In this document: positions 12,365-15,005 of the stretch, piece by piece | How the letters are laid out: each line of letters starts with the position of its first letter | Position numbering within the stretch: position 1 is the stretch's first letter | Source of the DNA: Micromonosporaceae bacterium | GTDB taxonomy: Bacteria > Actinomycetota > Actinomycetes > Mycobacteriales > Micromonosporaceae | NCBI GenBank assembly: GCA_019689695.1 | Contig: JADGHA010000051.1 | Location: 1-15,005 of the forward strand | Direction of reading: 5' to 3' | Length of the DNA: 15,005 nt | Program-made: the position numbers and the translations under genes | The notes under the pieces: model-generated | Databases searched by the model: none | What the model was told of the DNA's origin: nothing | Seen by the model: only the letters and a program-made list of their open reading frames with translations

Positions 12365-12376
12365 CCCGGCCGGTCA
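12351..12376. terminator. 9-bp perfect hairpin covering both convergent stop codons
   Basis: TGACCGGCC (12351-12359) pairs perfectly with GGCCGGTCA (12368-12376) across an 8-nt loop. It spans the last codons and stop of the aldo/keto reductase gene and the stop of the response-regulator gene. A nested alternative GTGACC/GGTCAC (12361-12366 with 12372-12377) competes for the right arm. There is no T-tract. It would act on both strands. Confidence 0.5.
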
Positions 12377-13042
12377 CGGTCGCACCAGGCCGGTCTGGTA
12401 CGCCAGGACGACGAGCTGGGCGCGATCCCTCGCGCCCAGCTTCACCATCGCGCGACTGACATGGGTGCGCGCGGTCGCCGGGCTGAGGGTCAGCTCCCTG
12501 GCGATCTCCTCGTTGCTCATCCCCTGGCCCACCAGGGCGAGCACCTCCCGCTCCCGCTGGGTGAGCACGGCCAGCCGCTCGTCGGCGATGTTCTGGGCGG
12601 TCCGCGCGGCGGTGAACTGGGCGATCAGGCGGCGGGTGATCCGCGGCGCGAGCAGCGCCTCGCCCGCCGCCACCACCCGGACCGCGTGCAGCAGCTCGGC
12701 CGGACCGCTGTCCTTGAGCAGGAAGCCGCTGGCGCCGGCCGCCAGCGCCTCGAAGACGTACTCGTCCGTGTCGTAGGTGGTGAGGATCAGCACCTTGACC
12801 CGTTCCAGGCCGCGCATGCCGGCGATCTGCGCGGTCGCCTTGATGCCGTCCAGGACGGGCATGCGGATGTCCATCAGCACCACGTCCGGGCGGTGTGCCC
12901 GGGCCAGCTCCACCGCCTCGGCGCCGGTGGCCGCCTCGCCCACCACCGTGATGTCGTCTTCCAGGTCGAGCAGCATGGTGAACCCGGTGCGCACCAGCAC
13001 CTGGTCGTCGGCGACCAGGACCCGGATCTTTGGCGCGGTCAT
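12374..13042 (-). CDS. NarL/LuxR-family response regulator
   Basis: The 222-residue protein has an N-terminal receiver domain (about 5-120) and a C-terminal LuxR-type helix-turn-helix (about 155-218). The receiver has the acidic pair Asp12-Asp13, the phosphoacceptor Asp58 in VVLMDIRMPVLDG, Thr88 in LILTTY and Lys110 in GFLLKD, so it should be fully phosphorylatable. The output domain carries LTQREREVLALVGQGMSNEEIARELTLSPATARTHV. The ATG overlaps the kinase stop by 4 nt (ATGA), so kinase and regulator are made together. This is the normal partner of a HisKA_3 kinase. No nearby target promoter is evident. The frame is open much further upstream, but that stretch lies inside the kinase gene. Confidence 0.95.
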   Translation of the reverse strand: MTAPKIRVLVADDQVLVRTGFTMLLDLEDDITVVGEAATGAEAVELARAHRPDVVLMDIRMPVLDGIKATAQIAGMRGLERVKVLILTTYDTDEYVFEALAAGASGFLLKDSGPAELLHAVRVVAAGEALLAPRITRRLIAQFTAARTAQNIADERLAVLTQREREVLALVGQGMSNEEIARELTLSPATARTHVSRAMVKLGARDRAQLVVLAYQTGLVRP

Positions 13043-14355
13043 CCACCCACCCCGTCCGGCCCGCCGGGGTGCACCTCCGCCAGAGCGCTTCCGGGCTCCG
13101 GCAGCGGCAGCCGGGCGTAGACGGCAAACCCGCCGCCGGGGCGCGGACCGGCGGTCAGCTCGCCGCCGAGCAGCGCGCAGCGCTCCCGCATGCCCGCGAT
13201 GCCCCGTCCGGTGCCGTGGTCCACTGTGCCGTGGCCTCCGGTCTCCGGCCCGCGGTCGCCCGACTCCGGCCGGCGGCATGTCTCCGGCCCGCCGGGCGCC
13301 CCGGAGGGTTCCGCCGGCCGGCCGCCGCACCCGTCGTCGGTGACCCGGATCCGCAGTTCGTTCCCCCCGTACTCGACATTGATCGTGACCCGCGCCGGCC
13401 CGGCGTGCCGGATCACATTCGTGATCGACTCCTGCACGATGCGGTAGGCGGCGCGGTCCACCGGCCCGGGCAGCTCCGGGGGCGGCGAAGGCACCTCGAC
13501 CTTGACATCCAGCCCGGCCTCCCGGGCCAGGCCGGCGAGCTCCTCGATCCGGTCGAGGCCTGGAGCCGGCGCCCGCGCGTCGTCGGCCTGCCGCAGCAGG
13601 CCGAGCGTGGCGCGCAGCTCCCGCAGCGCCCGCGCGCTGGTCTGCTCTATCGTCAGCAGCGTCTCGCGGACCTGCTGCGGCCGCTTGTCCAGCACGTGCG
13701 CGGTCACGCCGGCCTGCACGTTGATGATGGCGATCGCGTGCGCCACCGTGTCGTGCACCTCGCGGGCGATGTGCAGCCGCTCGGCGTCCACCCGGCGCCG
13801 GGCCTCCTCCTCGCGGGTCCGCTCGGCCCGCTCGGCCCGCTCCTGGGCCTCGATCGCCAGTTCGCGCTTCATCCGCACGGACTCGCCGAGCACGGCCGCC
13901 ATGACGGCGGTGCCGATCCGGAAGAACAGCCACCCGAGGTCCTCGGGTGGGTGCACGACCGCGAAGGCCAGCCAGGCGGTGACGAGCACCGCAACGCCAA
14001 CCGACGCGACCTGCAGCGACCGGTGCCCATCGCCGTACGCGGTCAGGGTGTAGAGGGCGACGAACACCGCGACCCAGTTCGGCCCGTCCGGGTAGCCGGC
14101 GCCGTAGTACAGCATGCTCGCCGCTGCCTCCACTGCGAACAGTGCGACCGGCCACCGGCGCCGGAACACCAGCGCGAGCCCAGTGACGACCAGCAGTACC
14201 GCGTGCGCGTAGTAGCCGAAACGGTCCAGGTCCGCCAGCTCCTGATGGGTGGCTATGCGGCGGGTGCCCTGCACCTGCATGGCGGCGACGAACAGCGCGA
14301 GGAGGGCGTCCTGCACCCGGACCGGCAGGCGCAGCCGGGCAGTGAACGCGGCCAT
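13039..14355 (-). CDS. DesK/NarX-like sensor histidine kinase (HisKA_3)
   Basis: From the ATG at 14355 the protein has 438 residues. An N-terminal membrane part has about five or six hydrophobic segments in residues 15-157. A charged coiled linker follows (about 162-190). The HisKA_3 dimer domain comes next, with phosphoacceptor His201 in LHIAREVHDTVAH. The ATPase domain has an N-box RIVQESITNVIRHAG (305-319), G1 DDGCGG (340-345) and G2 GRGIAGMRER (383-392). Between G1 and G2 lies an unusually long Gly/Pro/Glu/Thr-rich insert of about 37 residues. An upstream ATG at 14394 would add 13 residues, but neither start has a ribosome site. The shorter one follows TACCAT by 6 nt, and the extra codons include CTA and CAT, so I prefer it with moderate confidence. 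The ligand is unknown. It shares its stop with the regulator's start. Confidence 0.9.
   Translation of the reverse strand: MAAFTARLRLPVRVQDALLALFVAAMQVQGTRRIATHQELADLDRFGYYAHAVLLVVTGLALVFRRRWPVALFAVEAAASMLYYGAGYPDGPNWVAVFVALYTLTAYGDGHRSLQVASVGVAVLVTAWLAFAVVHPPEDLGWLFFRIGTAVMAAVLGESVRMKRELAIEAQERAERAERTREEEARRRVDAERLHIAREVHDTVAHAIAIINVQAGVTAHVLDKRPQQVRETLLTIEQTSARALRELRATLGLLRQADDARAPAPGLDRIEELAGLAREAGLDVKVEVPSPPPELPGPVDRAAYRIVQESITNVIRHAGPARVTINVEYGGNELRIRVTDDGCGGRPAEPSGAPGGPETCRRPESGDRGPETGGHGTVDHGTGRGIAGMRERCALLGGELTAGPRPGGGFAVYARLPLPEPGSALAEVHPGGPDGVGG
13210..13320 (-). repeat. Low-complexity expansion in the kinase ATP lid
   Basis: The stretch coding for the insert between the G1 and G2 boxes contains short direct repeats. 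GTGCCGTGG occurs at 13211-13219 and 13226-13234 (15-bp period). GTCTCCGGCCCGC occurs at 13241-13253 and 13280-13292 (39-bp period), with an imperfect copy, GACTCCGGCC, at 13262-13271. All periods between the exact copies are multiples of three, so the frame is kept. In the protein they give repeated HGT and GPET/PESG units. Confidence 0.7.
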
Positions 14356-14361
14356 GGCGCG

Positions 14362-14367
14362 ATGGTA
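14362..14367 (-). promoter_or_regulatory. -10-like TACCAT before the kinase start
   Basis: On the minus strand TACCAT ends 6 nt before the ATG at 14355, the layout of a leaderless transcript. No -35 is recognisable. Confidence 0.35.
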
Positions 14368-14394
14368 GCCGCGGGTCGCGGCGCCTAGATCCAT

Positions 14395-14535
14395 CCTGTG
14401 GCGGAGCCGGCTACGTCAGCGGGCGTACGCACGACCGGCCGAAACCGCGCCCATTTACGTACTCGCCGGCCGTTTCCCAGCGGACGCTTCGCCGCTGTCC
14501 GGCGGCAAAGATCGGCCTGTCGAAAGGAGTACGCC
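14395..14535. other. Divergent intergenic region between kinase and DUF6220 genes
   Basis: Apart from the DUF6220 ribosome site, I see only short imperfect symmetry here. GGCCGAAAC and GGCCGTTTC occur about 30 bp apart, and CGGAC/GTCCG flank an 11-nt loop. I cannot support a promoter or operator for the DUF6220 gene. Confidence 0.3.
14523..14529 (+). promoter_or_regulatory. Ribosome binding site of the DUF6220 gene
   Basis: AAAGGAG lies 6 nt before the ATG at 14536, the clearest plus-strand Shine-Dalgarno in the window. It fixes the start of a gene that has no stop in the window. Confidence 0.8.
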
Positions 14536-15005
14536 ATGCGCAAGCTCTTCGTCGCCGTCTCGGTCCTGCTGTTCCTGGCCGTGCTGGCGCAGTTCTACCT
14601 GGCCGGGATGGGCGCGTTCGACCGGCCGCAGGACGACAGCTCGTTCGCGCCGCACCGGGTCGTCGGGATGGCGGTCATTCCGCTGCTGTCCGTGCTGGCG
14701 ACGGTCGCGGCGGCGCTGGCCCGCGCGCCGGGCCGGCTGATCGGGCTGTCGATAGCGCCGTTCGGACTGGTCGTGGTCCAGGTGCTGATCGTCACGATCG
14801 GGGACGCGGTCGCCGGGGGAGGGGATGCGGACACCTCCGCGGCGTCGCTGGTCGTGCTGGGCCTGCACGCGGTGAATGGGCTGTTCCTGCTGGGCGTCGC
14901 CGCCCAGGTGATGCGCCGGGCGCGAGCGCTGGCCGCCACCGCCCCGGCGCCCGCGCCCGCGCCCGCCGCGGGGGCGCGCGCGCCCCCCCAGCCCCCCAAA
15001 AAAAA
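14536..15005 (+). CDS. DUF6220-like four-helix membrane protein, 3'-truncated
   Basis: The frame is open from the ATG at 14536 to the last base with no stop, giving 156 residues so far. It has four predicted membrane helices: about 4-24 (FVAVSVLLFLAVLAQFYLAG), 41-62, 69-88 and 104-124. The MRKLF start, FYLAGMGAFD (20-29), SSFAPHRVVG (35-44), ARAPGRLIGL (62-71) and LGLHAVNGLFLLGVAAQVMRRAR (108-130) fit the DUF6220 family from actinobacteria. His40 and His111 stand at the outer ends of helices 2 and 4. The function is unknown. After residue 133 the sequence turns into Ala-Pro repeats and then C-runs and an A-run, which may be real tail or contig-edge error. It is divergent from the kinase gene and has a strong ribosome site. 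Confidence 0.82.
   Translation, partial: MRKLFVAVSVLLFLAVLAQFYLAGMGAFDRPQDDSSFAPHRVVGMAVIPLLSVLATVAAALARAPGRLIGLSIAPFGLVVVQVLIVTIGDAVAGGGDADTSAASLVVLGLHAVNGLFLLGVAAQVMRRARALAATAPAPAPAPAAGARAPPQPPKK

Noticed and set aside
13043..14155. Upstream in-frame extension of the response regulator through the kinase gene
   Set aside because: The translation is Arg/Gly/Ala repeats without domains; the receiver domain begins at the ATG at 13042.
14998..15005. A-run at the window end as a terminator tail
   Set aside because: It is not preceded by a stem, lies in an open coding frame, and coincides with the end of the sequence, so an assembly edge is more likely.
1..15005. Mobile elements, CRISPR, tRNA, integrase or a biosynthetic gene cluster
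   Set aside because: No transposase, integrase, repeat-spacer pattern, tRNA cloverleaf, or polyketide or peptide synthetase domain was found. The lone AMP-binding enzyme is a stand-alone fatty acyl-CoA synthetase without a carrier domain.

Overview
The window is very GC-rich DNA with dense genes, GTG starts, 4-nt start/stop overlaps and several apparently leaderless starts. It carries families typical of actinomycetes: a TIGR03085 DinB/mycothiol-type protein, DUF2630, DUF6220, a DUF1349 protein and a DesK-like kinase/NarL-like regulator pair. The best guess is a Micromonosporaceae-like or related filamentous actinobacterial chromosome. The genus is an inference and cannot be proved from the sequence. 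I see no tRNA, rRNA, CRISPR array, transposase, integrase, phage gene or attachment site.

Layout. (1) 2-628, plus strand: C-terminal part of a PLP-dependent aminotransferase-fold protein, probably the sensor half of a MocR regulator. A DUF1349 protein follows at 636-1241. (2) 1301-3127 and 3293-3922, minus strand: a long-chain acyl-CoA synthetase (FadD type) and a TIGR03085 protein, each behind GTGAC/GTCAC dyads. (3) 4050-7666, plus strand: two overlapping half-transporter genes that together look like one heterodimeric ABC exporter with one degenerate and one consensus ATP site. (4) 10852 down to 7713, minus strand: a run of ABC-2 ATPase, ABC-2 permease, TetR regulator, SAM methyltransferase and DUF2630. 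It starts at a promoter overlapped by a perfect palindrome. (5) 10974-12364, plus strand: a MerR regulator overlapping an aldo/keto reductase, driven by a 19-bp-spacer promoter that contains a perfect dyad. It is divergent from the ABC-2 run. (6) 14355 down to 12374, minus strand: a histidine kinase and a response regulator overlapping by 4 nt. (7) 14536 to the window end, plus strand: a DUF6220 membrane protein, cut off by the end of the sequence in a low-complexity C-run/A-run that looks like a contig edge.

How the parts fit. Three modules look like self-contained stress or export switches. TetR with the ABC-2 pump suggests ligand-induced efflux. MerR, with a Cys where AdhR has its sensor Cys, next to an aldo/keto reductase suggests aldehyde or electrophile detoxification. 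The kinase/regulator pair has no obvious local target. The adjacent divergent promoters at 10853-10973 place the efflux and reductase switches back to back.

There are no intergenic stretches above 300 bases; the longest are 3128-3292, 14395-14535 (or 14356-14535, depending on the kinase start), 3923-4049 and 10853-10973. I did not find a clearly new multi-gene system. The most unusual items are the expanded low-complexity ATP lid in the histidine kinase, the asymmetric exporter ATP sites, the two well-formed regulatory dyads in 10853-10973, a hairpin shared by two convergent stop codons, and paired histidines in the DUF6220 protein.
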